Positions 1 to 11,215 of a stretch of DNA of 64,000 bases are shown one piece after another; within the stretch, counting starts at the first letter, position 1; each line of letters opens with the position of its first letter. The notes under the pieces were generated by a model. It was not told where the DNA came from, ran no database searches, and saw only the letters and a program-made list of their open reading frames with translations. Origin of the DNA: Pegea sp. RAD2-039 (lineage: Eukaryota > Chordata > Thaliacea > Salpida > Salpidae). Location: assembly GCA_034620365.1 (NCBI GenBank), contig JAQGEQ010000126.1, positions 124,001-188,000 on the forward strand, given 5' to 3'. Both the position numbers and the translations under genes were made by a program.

Positions 1-1039
1 AAGCTTATGATTTAGTAGCAAATGCAAAAGCTGAAATGTAAAATACAATAAATATACTGCTTAAATAAATAAGATACAACAAAAAATAAACAAGCTGCCC
101 TCATTATGTTTTGAATGTACTTTAAAAAGAGTTTAAAAGTAACTTTCTCAAAATTAAATGTTTTTACTTTTAAATTTCATATTTTTTTGCAGATACTTTT
201 CTGATGAAAGATTTGAACAAGAAAGTAAGAGTATTTTTCTACAACTAGTTTTTACCTCATCTAGATTTCAAACCTTATTAAAGAAAATTCAAGTGGCTTT
301 TGAAATTTTTCGTCATTAAAATAGTAACAGAAGTTGTTGGTCAAAAGCCAATCAAATGCTGATTTAGAGGTTGCTAGATATAAAAGCAAACAAATTTGTG
401 ATTAAAGTATTTCTGATAAAGTTGAAACAAAAGAGTTTATAGTTTGTGTTTGGCATTTATACATAGAAAAATTGTCGGTACATTTCTCTTTCTAACATTA
501 ACTTATAAATATAATATTGCAGTTACTTCTTCTTATACTCAAAAGTCAGTTAGTTGTGAAATATCCACCAGGGGTTAAAGTTCAATAAAAAATGTTCAAT
601 TTGCTGTTTTGTAAAAAATAGTTGAACAACTTTTTAACTTACTGTGAGCATAATTACAGTGATACCCAGCAAATAATTGAAGATGCCACCCAAACTAGAT
701 AAGAATTTTTTAAAAATTTTATTCTAGTTTTGTTTTTTTAATCACTTTTATTTAAAATGACTTTCAAGCAGTTGAAATTAATAATAGCAATTAGTTTATA
801 TAAAACAAATAGAGATAAGATGAAAATTCACTTTCAAAATGTTAGCATATTGAGACACAAGAAAAAATGTTTTTTTCCAATTACAAAATTGAAGTCGGCA
901 ACAATTGAATTACTAATTGCATTTTATAGTAAACTATCATCTACCTGTAGAAACAGAAGAAATATAAAAATGAGTTTCCATCTTCAAACCTCGTTCTTTG
1001 TACATACTTTTCATTGTACAATCATCTGTGTGTCTCCGT
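1..1039. other. AT-rich non-coding edge, no gene supported
   Basis: No supported gene lies here. The only hint is a possible 32-nt micro-exon at 193-224 (+). It is preceded by a T-rich tract ending in GCAG and followed by GTAAGA, and reads YFSDERFEQE in one frame. No partner exon was found inside the window, so it could belong to a gene starting to the left or be chance. The open frame at 757-1041 has AT-driven composition and no recognisable domain. Confidence 0.4.
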
Positions 1040-1375
1040 AGTGTATTAGTTGTCACACCCGCCTAACTCGCGGAAGGTCTCGGACACATATTGACGATGA
1101 TGAAAAGTTGATAAGAAAACGGGTAGAAGGACCCTGTGAGTCTAGTTGATGACAACGCTTATAGGAGACGCGAAATTCTGATTTCAAAGGTAGTACTCAG
1201 TGTCGTTCTAGCAGCTCTTACGACGCCAGCTAGGTGTAGCCGCATCAGTCTGTTTATTCCGTTGCATATCCTTGTTGGCATGGAGATAGGAACACTGCTG
1301 CCTAGGCAACTACTGGATGTTTATAATTTTTGCACTGGCTTACAGTATGGCTATTGTCTGCCAAAGTAGACCATT
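1040..1375 (-). mobile_element. 5'-truncated LINE 3'-tail fragment
   Basis: This GC-richer block is clearly similar to 17040-17335. Shared stretches include a GACAACRCTTMTAGGAGA-like run, the segment around TCAGTGTCGTTCT and ACGACGCCAGC...GTAGC.GCATCAGTC.GTTT. At 17 kb the same sequence lies directly downstream (minus strand) of a recognisable LINE reverse-transcriptase C-terminus. I infer that this copy is the 3' end of another minus-strand insertion that lost its 5' part. The 77-codon open frame across it on the plus strand is not a host gene. Confidence 0.6.
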
Positions 1376-4221
1376 TCTTCTTTTTCATCTATGTACTTTT
1401 TCAGATTTCAAAGCTTTCCAATAAAAAAAAACTAGAATAGATTATGATTATTTGTGAAATTTTTGTTATAAGTGTTTCTTGTTAACCTAAATAAACATTT
1501 CAAACTATTGTAAAAGGAATAAACAGTAGAAAAACCTTTTTCATAGCAAATTCAGACCAATCTTTTCTCATTCCGCACAGTTGTACATGGAACCAGCTGC
1601 CATCAGACATTTTCATGTCAGAATCACCTCTGCTGTTCAAGCAGAAGTTGAACCGTTTTAATATTTCCAACATTGTCATTTATAAACTGTGATTTTTTCC
1701 CCTTTCTTATATTATTAATATTCTATGTAATTGTTCACTGTTATATCCTTTGAGGACTTCTGAAATGCCTAGTGTGATATCTTTTTTTTCTACATTTCTA
1801 ACTTAATAGATATTATTTATGAAAATGTATGTTAGCGAGAGGTGCTCTCTTCTGGTACCCGCGTTTGCGTTTATTGTAATAAATAAGTAAAAATTTAATT
1901 TTTTGTATCTCTTATTAGTTCTAGATATATTTTTGTTGTTTTACTTACTCTAAAATTAGTTTAGAGCAAGCAGTTAGCATATCATTTTATGAATATTATT
2001 CTTTTAAAAATATGGTAGATATATATACTATCTTTTTTAGAAATATGATATTTTTCATAGAAAGTTTCTTATGTCACAGCTACAAGCTGAATTTTCTCAT
2101 ATTGTATTCTTTAAAGTTTGCATCGCTTATACTACCAAAAAGTTTCAACGTTTTTCAGCTTATTTTTCAATTAAGTATATAAGGATAAGGATCAATAAGT
2201 ATATAAGTTGAGGATTAGATTACACTTGAAAAAGGAGAACTTCGTTCACTTTCTTAAGAGTTCAACTTTGTTTCTAGAAAAGTTTAAAACCTGTGAGCTG
2301 AACATTTGTGCTGTCAATGCAAGTTGTTATTTGAAAGATTTTTTCAATCTCAATATTTCATAAATAATGTAGAAAATTGTATATAATATATATGATACAA
2401 TAATCTGATATACATTTTGATTTGTTCTATTAATAGTAGTTTGAGTTCAGTAAATTCTGTTAAATCAAATTGTTTACATGCCGCTATTTTATTGGATATT
2501 TTTCAATAATTTGGTCTTTATTCGCAAAAATACTTTTTATGCTATATACATAGATTATAAAATATCCAATTAAATATGCTTACCAACGAATAAATCCGCA
2601 AAAAAAAGCGAAGAATCACAAAATAAAGTCTTAAAACGTTGTTATAATGCAAAATGAAATTAACTATTAATTTGTTTTCAAACACAAACATTCACAGAAT
2701 GTGTATGATCTCAATAAAGTTACTTTCTTATGAATAATTAATCAGCTCATGTTAGCTCTCAATGTTTTACAGAAATTTTGAACAAAGTCCAGTAATAAGC
2801 AAATAAAAATATTCAACTGGATTTGTATCATCAAAAGTTAATATTTTATAAGCTTGTCTGAATGAGAAGTTACAAGATACATTTTATTTTTTGATTGATA
2901 TAAATAACAAAACTTTGTAATTAATGATTAAGTTCTAGGAAATAAAATGATTACCCATTTAAATTTATTTTTGATAAACTTACAAATTCGCCAGGAATTA
3001 TGAAGTGATGTTATGGATGTTTGATGCTTGAGTTGATGTTATTGATTATTTGAATGCATCAGACTTGTATATCACTTAAAAGAATTTGGTTAATAAGTTT
3101 ATTTCTCGCTCTTTAGTCGTTCAACATAACTTAAGTTATAATTTATTAGTTTTAAGTCAAACTTATTGCAAGTATTTAATTATTTTATAAGCTGTTACTT
3201 GACTAGAAATAACTACAAATAATATAAATCTTAAATTAATTTTCTTGATACTTACAATGAAACTAACATTAAAAAACATCTACTAAAATTGATACTTCTA
3301 AATTTCTAAATCAAACTTTTCTAACTTACTTTAATTAGGGACAGTACCTATAGTGAAGAAAATGTTTTTTAAGTTATGCTTTTATTTAAATCTAAAATAA
3401 TGCAAAACTAAACAAAGTTTAGATTAGTATTTTGTTTATATCAATGTTTGTTTTTAATATATTCATTCTTGTAATAGTTTTGATGTCTTGCAAAATATTT
3501 TTCATTTTCATTACCACTGTGAATTGTTCAACTTAACAATCATCTTGTTTATATTGAAAACAGCCAAGCCTTAAGACTATTTCAAACAACACTTTGTTAA
3601 CTAAAACCTATAAGAAACCAAAAAAAAACAATTAAACTAAGATTAGACATTTTAATAATTGTTTAAAAAGTTAAAAAAATTTTTTAAATTTTATTCAAAT
3701 GTTTATATTGTTGTTTTTGCAGATAATTTTGTTAAACTTTTTTAAAGCCATAAATAAGGTGTTCATTATTTAAAAGTTAAATATTTATATCAAAAGATTT
3801 TATTAAAAAAAGATATATAAAAATTTATATGATATTGGACATCTTCATCTTTTATTATTTAAAATGGGCTCATAATATAAATTATTTATTCAGAATTGGT
3901 TTATGTACTTCATATCTTTATGATATTTAGACATCATTTAAGCTTTTCACCACCTACATCCACCCTAAATTAAAGTTCAACTCCTGTTTATGAAGTTCTT
4001 ACCTTAAAAAATATATTATAAAGCTTGAATCTGTTCCATGATCATTTACTAGGAAAGCTTTGCTTACATCTCTGTAAACTTAATATAAAGTCTTTAAAAT
4101 TTCTCCCTGTTCCTCAGACATTTTTTTACAATTTGATTTTAATGACTTTTTTAAAGATTTTTCAAAGATCCTCAGAGGCTCATCGTTCAAAATCAACCCA
4201 CCCAACAATCCAGTTGATTAA
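1376..4221. other. AT-rich intergenic region
   Basis: No coding exon was recognised. It holds one copy of a short dispersed repeat (1828-1883). It also holds two TAAGTATATAAG boxes about 26 bp apart around 2173-2210, which resemble TATA elements but are not followed by a recognisable exon. The rest is low-complexity A/T sequence. Confidence 0.5.
1828..1883 (-). repeat. Short dispersed repeat R3, copy 1
   Basis: On the minus strand this matches 20234-20290. Both contain a TTATT-rich start, AAAYGCRAA, a GGGTRCC-like core, AGAGAGCAC and CTCNCTRACA. A third, internally shortened copy is at 40818-40867. With three copies in 64 kb it is a dispersed repeat, possibly a MITE or a LINE-derived end; the class is not determined. 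Confidence 0.5.
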
Positions 4222-4525
4222 TAGCTTTTTTAATAAGATATCCACAGCTTGGAATTTTCTTCTGAAGTCAATCACTGCATTATCACTACTTCTAACGCTT
4301 CTTTAGAAATTTTATAAAATTATGATTTAAGTAGCTTTGTTATCAAGTAAGAGATATAATGCTGCTAATTTCTTCATTTTTTTCACTTATTCTATTTTTT
4401 TCACATTAATTTATGTTAAATTGTGATACTTAAAACCTTTTCATTATTTTTTTGCAGTCATATTGTTTTGCACTGACTATAAGAACTGTATAATTTGTAA
4501 TATGCAAACATGCGTGGTATAAAAA
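4222..4525 (+). repeat. Dispersed repeat R2, copy 1 (diverged)
   Basis: This is similar to 32108-32404 and, over its first ~115 bp, to 63275-63392. Shared features are the TTTTTAATAAGATA start, TTGGAAT.TTCT, CAATCACTGCAT and AAATTATGATTTAAG. Copies 1 and 2 also share a later block: TTTTTGCAGT.ATATTGTTTTG...AAGAACTGTAT.TTTGTAATATG. This copy is the most diverged of the three. It lies ~200 bp upstream of the P450 start codon, so part of it could be in that gene's promoter. Confidence 0.55.
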
Positions 4526-4719
4526 TAAGTAAAATAATAGTTTAGACTATGAGTGAACAAACTAAATCTTAAAATAACTCCAAAATGTTTAACTTATTTC
4601 AAAAAATGATTTTATTTAAATAGCAAATTGAATTAATTATGAGTTAACATTACAAAGATGTGATTTTAAGAAAATTTATACAAGTTTAAATATCAGATAT
4701 GTTGTATAGATAAGATAAA

Positions 4720-6471
4720 ATGATTGGAATAATATTAGCAATTCTAATTTTGGTGTCTGGTTTCTTAACAAAATATTGGAAAGATGTAAGCCATCAAATT
4801 GTAAAGAGATGGAAGCTATCAAAGTTAAGAACATTCGACAGATTCGCTTTTCCGATTGTAGGACACAGTTATTTGTTTCCGAAAAAAGCTGTTGATTTTT
4901 TTAGCTTTCTAGAAAGCACAGGAAAAGAAATGTGTCAAAAAGGTTATGATAAACTGACAACTTTGTGGCTTGGTCCTGTCCCATTAATTGTCGTGGCCCA
5001 CCCAGAATCAGTTGAAGTACTTCTACGAAGTTCAAAGCATATGAAAAAATCGTTTGTGTACAAGTTTTTATTACCCTGGATAGGAACTGGTTTGTTAACA
5101 TCATGGGGACGAAAATGGCAAACTAGAAGAAGACTCATAACTCCAACTTTTCATTTTAATATCCTGCAAGATTTTCTGCATGTTATGAATGAGCAATCTG
5201 CTGTGATGGTTAAAGTTTTGCTAAAAAAAGTAGAAAACAAGGAAGAAGTGGATGTCTCAAAGTCTATCACTTTATGTGCTTTAGATATAATATGTGAAAC
5301 AGCAATGGGGAAAAGTGTCAAGGCTCAAAAATTTAATGATTGTGAATATGTGAAAGCTATTTACAGGTCAGCTACTTTCATTGCAGCGGTGTTTCAAACT
5401 TGGTTTTTCGTGATTTAATGTAAATTTATTTTACTTTAACTTGTACTTAACTCAGGACGTCTAAGATGAAGTCTTAAAGCGCTTATGTGCTTACGTTAAA
5501 ATTTATTTTGTAAATAAAATTTATTTCTAAATAAATTGATTTCGAAATCAAAAATATTTGCAAAGAAACTGCTAAGACTTTTGTGTAAACTTTTTCTTGT
5601 TTTTAGAGTTTCAGACATTGTTCAGATGCGTCAGAAAACTCCGACTTTATGGTGGGACTTCTTATTCAACCAAATGAAACTTGGCAAAGAGCATCAAGAT
5701 TTATTGCAAGTCTTACATTCTTTTACAAAAGATGTTATTCAATACAAGATGAAAAATAAAAAGAATTTATTAAAACCAAGTAAAAATCGACTGGCCTTTC
5801 TAGATGTCTTGCTGGAATGTAGCAATGATCAGGGACAACCTCTATCTTTCAGTGATATTCAAGAAGAAGTTGATACATTTATGTTTGAGGGACATGATAC
5901 TACTGCAGCTGCAATGACTTGGGCTGTTTATCTTCTAGGAAGGCATCCAGAAATACAACAAAAGGTTCATGATGAAATTGATCAAGTTTTTAAGGGTGAT
6001 AGAAATCGGCCAGTTACTATGGAAGATCTACGAAAATTGGTTTATCTTGAAATGGTTATAAAAGAAGCTTTAAGACTTTATCCATCAGTTCCAATTATTG
6101 GAAGAGTGACCTCGGAAGATTGCGTGATTGACGGATTTACTGTTCCAGAAGGTACACAGGTTGTCGTGTTTATTTATACAATGCAGCGCAACAAAAACAT
6201 TTGGTCTCAACCAGATAAGTTTGACCCAGAACGCTTTAATACAGAAAATAGTTCAAAAAGACACCCTTATGCGTTTACTCCGTTTTCAGCAGGTCCACGC
6301 AATTGTATAGGTCAGAAATTCGCTTTGCAGGAAGAGAAAGTTGCTTTAGTTCACATATTTCATCACTTCAAAGTTATTTCTTATGATTCTCCTGAAGATT
6401 TATTAAAATCGGGAGATATAATTTTACGACCTGCTCAGAAGTTAAATATTAAACTAATTAAAAGATTTTAA
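4720..6471 (+). CDS. Cytochrome P450, CYP4 family (CYP4V-like)
   Basis: This is a microsomal P450 monooxygenase of the CYP4 family. By family knowledge such enzymes omega-hydroxylate fatty acids or related lipids using electrons from NADPH-P450 reductase. Two exons, 4720-5366 and 5607-6471, joined in phase 2 by a GT-AG intron, give 503 aa, the usual length. The start ATG opens a hydrophobic anchor (MIGIILAILILVSGF). Visible motifs: I-helix FEGHDTT (residues 309-315), K-helix ExxR (E369-R372), DPERF, and the heme loop FSAGPRNCIGQ with thiolate ligand Cys449. The stretch EEVDTFMFEGHDTTAAA is characteristic of the CYP4V/CYP4C group. All catalytic motifs are intact, so it looks functional. The exact subfamily and substrate cannot be set from sequence alone. 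Confidence 0.93.
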
Positions 6472-6593
6472 TCAAACTAAACAAATTATATTTGCTTGTT
6501 TATACTATCCTTCAATTACTGATTAATTTGTATTTATTGCTGTTTTTTCTGTAAATATTTTTTACAAGTTAAATTGTTGAAGGTAGTATTCTA

Positions 6594-6599
6594 AATAAA
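6594..6599 (+). terminator. Poly(A) signal of the P450 gene
   Basis: An AATAAA hexamer lies ~125 nt past the P450 stop codon, the expected position for 3'-end formation. Confidence 0.6.
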
Positions 6600-9087
6600 C
6601 TTTCAATTAACCGAATTTTATTTAGAAATAATTTCATAAAATGCAATTGACTCTAATTTTTGCTTTTGTATCGATCACTTAGTAACTGTAAACTCTTTTT
6701 AGTTAATACAACAGATTCTATTGTTGATGCTGTTTAAATGTTACTGTTTTGATTTCCTATCAGAGATTTTATGCGATGCATGATTATTTTGAATATCTTA
6801 TTATACTGCGTGTTTTCTAAATTATTTGTAAATTCTGACATTTTTCGTTTACTGTTCTAATACATTTATTTTCCAAATAAAAACAACTAAGCATATTTTT
6901 CTTATTGTAATAATTCTTCTCTAATAACTTATTAAATATTTTGTTATTCTTTATTCTGAGCACAATGATATACTTCTAGGATATGCTCAGACTTCTGGCT
7001 ACTGTAATGCTTAATACCTAAGCTAAAAGGCTTTAACCAAACTACAAATTTCAAGGCTTTTAAAAACGATTTTTTTTCACAAAATGATTCAAATATTATT
7101 CTAATGATCTTAAAAGCGAAAGTTTAAAATCTGAGCTTTAATTAAGATGTAGAAAAGCGTTTGCATTAAAATCATAACAATTTATATTTCATTTTGACGA
7201 GATTGTTCATTTTTTATACTTAAAGAAATCATAATTCGTTTCAAAGATTAATTTAAAGACCAAATCTGAAATACAACCAAATTGCGCTTAGTAAAAGGTT
7301 TTTCAACAATTTTGGACTAATCTTATTATTCAAATTTCTAAATCGGGACATAGATCAGATATTTTGAAGTAAGATTTGGTAACAACAGTGACAAAATAAA
7401 TTAAAGCTTAAATCAATTAAGAGTATTTGAAGCTTTCATTTTAATGGTTTGAAGTTTCTTGATTACTAAATGTTGATACAAAACTACAGATTTAACCAAA
7501 GGGAAATATTAGAAATAATTTGTCTGTGCAGACGCAGCCAAGTTTGATAAATTAGGTAATCATTTTAATGATAGGAAGAAATACTCAATAACCTACGTAA
7601 CATATTGGAAATAAGATCTTATTAAAACAACTAATTGGTTTCTATTAGCTTGTTTTGTAGAAGATAAATTAGTTCTTAAAAATAGGAAATAATAAAGAGT
7701 TTAATTTAAAAAGTAGTATGTCTTCAATTTTTAAAGTTTACTAAATTATTTTTGATTTAATGGAAAAGCAAGATTAAATTATATACAATAAGGTCGGAAA
7801 ATTTGGTTAGATTAAAAAAAAAATTAATAAATAAATACAGAAAAAATTTTAGAATTAAATATGTTTATTTACATTTTTAACTAGAACTTCTAACTTATCA
7901 ATTATTTTACCTTTGTTGAAAATGTGTCATTTGTAAAAACATCAAAACCAACTCGATATAAGTCATATAAAAGTTTCTTTTCAGCTACAAAAATTATTTA
8001 ATGAAGTCCTTGATCAGTTTTATATTTATATATTCATTTTAGCAATTCTTAATAATAACTAAAGCTTTACGAACGTTGATAATGTTCCCTAAATTGAAAC
8101 AACAAAGATACTTTATTTTTTATAATCAGATCAATATATTTTGTGAATTTCAAAGTTTTATAAATTATTTAGATAAAAATTGAAATTATTCATGGTTAAT
8201 TAGATTTATCTATCAAATATCTAACAAAATTGTTTCAACTAAACTAATAAAACTTATCCTAATGTTTCATTCTTCAAAATGTCTAGCAAATTAAAGCAAA
8301 CTTAATTTTTTGCTTGATTCACATTTCATTATTTTGTGCATTTATTCAAATATACTTTTTACAAATTAATAGCAGCCTAAAATCGTTGTATTTTCTCGTT
8401 TTACTTAAGTATTATATTTTCATCATTTTTATTGTTTTCAATAAACCAAATAGGGTTTTATAGGGTTATTAAATGGTTTTAAATACCATGAACAACTTTG
8501 ACAAATGATTGCCTTTTCTGAACCACATAATCATTTATGCGTTCAGTAACAGAAAACTAGGATTGTCAAATATCCCAAATTTCAATTTGAAATGTATTTT
8601 TCACTTTTAGAATTTTACAATGAAACTTATTATTTGAGCTTTTATAATCACTAATAAAATCTTGTTAATAAACTTCTAATATAACTGAGTGTTTTTGTGT
8701 GAAAATCACAATTTTAAAAAGTCTCAAAATAAGTTTAAAGATTTATAGTATATTTTTCTATCTTTAAAGTTTGTTTATAGATAAATTATAATTAAATCAA
8801 CTCTTCTTATCTTATTAAAAAACATTTTTTTTCAAAAATGAAAATTTAGTATCATATCAGTTTGAATTAAGAAAAAAAAATCTGATCAAATTTGAAGCAT
8901 AAAACACTTTTAAGACTTTATTACAAAGATTTTAATTTGAAATTCATCAATTTTAACGAACAACATTGAAATTTATTGATTTTAGGCTATGTAACAACGT
9001 TTGCAAGCTTTTTTTACAGATAAATGTTTGGCAACATGACAAGATTTAATAAGATATTACTATCAGCGAACAACTCACCTTTAAAAC
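6600..9087. other. Intergenic, AT-rich, nothing recognised
   Basis: About 2.5 kb between the convergent P450 (+) and serpin A (-) genes. I see no exon, RNA gene or structured repeat. Confidence 0.5.
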
Positions 9088-9093
9088 TTTATT
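9088..9093 (-). terminator. Poly(A) signal of serpin A
   Basis: A minus-strand AATAAA lies ~150 nt beyond the serpin A stop codon. Confidence 0.5.
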
Positions 9094-9240
9094 TTAAACA
9101 TTATTGATAATAACAAAAAGGTGAAAACATAAAAGTTAACTTAAAACAAAAAGTTAAAAGTTTATAAAGAAACAACTAAAAAGAAAATTGTTGGAAAATT
9201 TGAAACTACCCGAGTTCAATTTCGCTGAAATATTTCAAAT

Positions 9241-10816
9241 TTAGTTCATAGATGGGTCCACCACTTTGCCCATAAAAAGAATAGCTCCAGTCTTATCATG
9301 ACGTAATTGAAAGATGAAAGGTCTATCGATATCGACAAAGGTCGGCATTGATTTCATACTTATCCCGATCGCTGTCGCAGCACTTGCTTTAATCCCGTTT
9401 TCGTTCAGATCAAAATTGGCTTTGTGAGCAATATCACTGACATACAAATTGGAGCTGTAGCGGACTAATCGACTAAAATTAGCTGAAGAATGGAAGATGT
9501 CGACGACGCCCATATGCTTGATTACTTGCTTCATGTCATCAGCGTTGTGTTTTAACGAAAACTTTGGCATATGAATCTCGCAATTCCAACTAAAAATCCT
9601 TTCTTCATAAAAGCTATTGAGGGTGGCTTCAAGACGGTTGGGTCCATCCTCATTTTCGATCTCTTCAAAGTTCCCAATATCTTCCGGCATTATGATCAGT
9701 AAAGAGAGTTTACTTCCTGAAAAAAAAAGTTTGATCAAAACTAGAATTAAATTCAAACAAATTTGCCTTTAAATGGAACAACGATGACTTGAGTATTTGT
9801 CAAACCATTATCATAACTACCCATCGATACAGAGCAAGGTTGAGTTCCTCTCAAAGTTGGGACTAGTTTTTTATCTTCATCAGATATCTTAAAGTTTTTG
9901 TTTAGGACTTTGAACCTTTTACTCCAAGACGCCTAATAAGATGAAAAATTTAGAAAAACAAATTCAAAGATGCTTGAGTATATTACCTGAACTGTCAAGG
10001 CGTTGACAATGAAGAGTTTAGTAAATGAACTGATAGACTGGGGCGGAATCAACTCATTAATTTCATTTTTTGTGTGATGAGACACCCAAGAGTTGATCTT
10101 TTGACGTGAGTGTTCAGGGTTGCTGTCAAAATCCACTTTCTTCACTTTGTAAAGATTGTTTCTAGTAGCAAAAAAATTCTCATTTTTGAAAAGTTTTTAA
10201 CACTTATAAAAAAATTATTCATTTTTGAAAAGTTTTTAACACTTATAAAAAAATTATTCATTTTTGAAAAGTTTTTAACACTTATAAAAAAATTATTCAT
10301 TTTATCATCCAGAAGTCCAACATTTCTAAAAATTTTCTTTCAAATGTCTTTTCTGACTCACTCCTGCAGAAAGTTCTTGAAAGACTTTTTCAGTAAAAAT
10401 GAGTTTTCGATAAAAATCCTTTCAGCCAGAGTTGCTTCATAATACTCATTTTTCTCAAAAATACTTCGTTGCATCCGAAAAAATCCCTCAAACTCTGATG
10501 TTCCTAAGACTTCTTCCAATTGAGAAAGAGTTTCACCGGAAGTTCCTGTTGACAACATCAAAATAACAAACAACTTTTCAATAAATTTCACACAAAACTG
10601 AGCAGATAAAAAGTAAAACCTGCCTGCAGCGAGTATGCTAAATGCAGCATATAGTGAAATAGGTGAAAACACTAAGTTTCCAGTTTTGTTTGCAGCTAGC
10701 TCTTGATAAAGATTTCTTGTAAAAGTATCAAGTGCATCAGAACTTGGAAATTTAGATGCTTTGCTTTTTATGGCTGTAAAGCTTAGCAGAAATAAAACTG
10801 AAAGAAAATGCATCAT
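9241..10816 (-). CDS. Secreted serpin A (predicted P1 Lys)
   Basis: A serine-protease inhibitor of the serpin superfamily, predicted to be secreted. Exons read 10816-10624, 10545-10362, 10161-9987, 9932-9767 and 9716-9241, giving 397 aa, a standard serpin length. The start opens a signal peptide (MMHFLSVLFLLSFTAIKS). Serpin landmarks: NLVFSPISLYAAFSILAAG (helix B), GTSGETLSQL, VNALTVQ then ASWSKRF, hinge ENGIKASAATA, IDRPFIFQLRH and the C-terminal ILFMGKVVDPSMN. Counting from the hinge Glu345 as P17 places P1-P1' at Lys361-Ser362, so a trypsin-like target is inferred. P14 is Ile. It lacks the acidic N-terminal exon of its neighbours B and C. Two introns (donors at 10623 and 9766) start with GC instead of GT. 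The position of the second GC intron corresponds to GT introns in B and C. Confidence 0.92.
10180..10296. repeat. Tandem repeat, 39 bp x 3, in serpin A intron 2
   Basis: Three practically identical 39-bp units start at 10180, 10219 and 10258; each begins TCATTTTTGAAAAG and ends TTATAAAAAAATTAT. They sit inside the second intron of serpin A, just before the acceptor of exon 3. They create a spurious plus-strand open frame with a repeated peptide. Confidence 0.95.
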
Positions 10817-11052
10817 TAGTTTTATTTGAATTTTTGTATCTATACCAATAATCTCACTTGCAAAATAATATTGGTGGCCGAAAAAACCCATAATTTCAAC
10901 TTCAAATTTATTCTACTGTTTATACTGTATTGCTGCAAACAGTCAAAAGTAATAAGTAAACTTCTATAAAAAATAAGAGTTTTTTGAAGATTGTTTTTTA
11001 TAATCACAAAAACTGATGATTGAAAATTATTGAACTTGTTTTGAAAACTTAC

Positions 11053-11215
11053 TTTTGATTGGTAGTAGACTTTATACTTTTCTGAGCAAAAGTTTGCTTG
11101 AGTTGTCATTTATAGTTTGCTGTAAAGCTTTCGTCATGCGTCAGTAAATATGAAACCAGAAAGGTTTAACCCTTTCTCCTAACCTTTGAAACTATATACC
11201 AGCAACCGAAAAACA
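11053..11215 (-). promoter_or_regulatory. Candidate serpin A promoter and 5' leader exon
   Basis: A GC-richer island lies upstream of serpin A. On the minus strand it carries a GGTATATAG box (about 11195-11205), then TGACGCATGACG (complement of 11131-11143), then a stretch ending in a GTAAGT donor at 11052. A possible acceptor (GGTATAG) lies at about 10840, just upstream of the ATG. This fits a promoter with a short spliced 5' leader, but the link is inferred from position only. The small open frame starting at 11109 would then be a leader uORF. Confidence 0.35.

Noticed and set aside
1136..1369. Plus-strand open frame of 77 codons
   Set aside because: Lies entirely in the LINE 3'-tail fragment that is repeated at 17 kb; no host-gene features.
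10110..10442. Plus-strand open frame of 110 codons with a repeated peptide
   Set aside because: The repetition comes from the 39-bp tandem repeat in serpin A intron 2, and its right end is antisense to serpin A exon 2.
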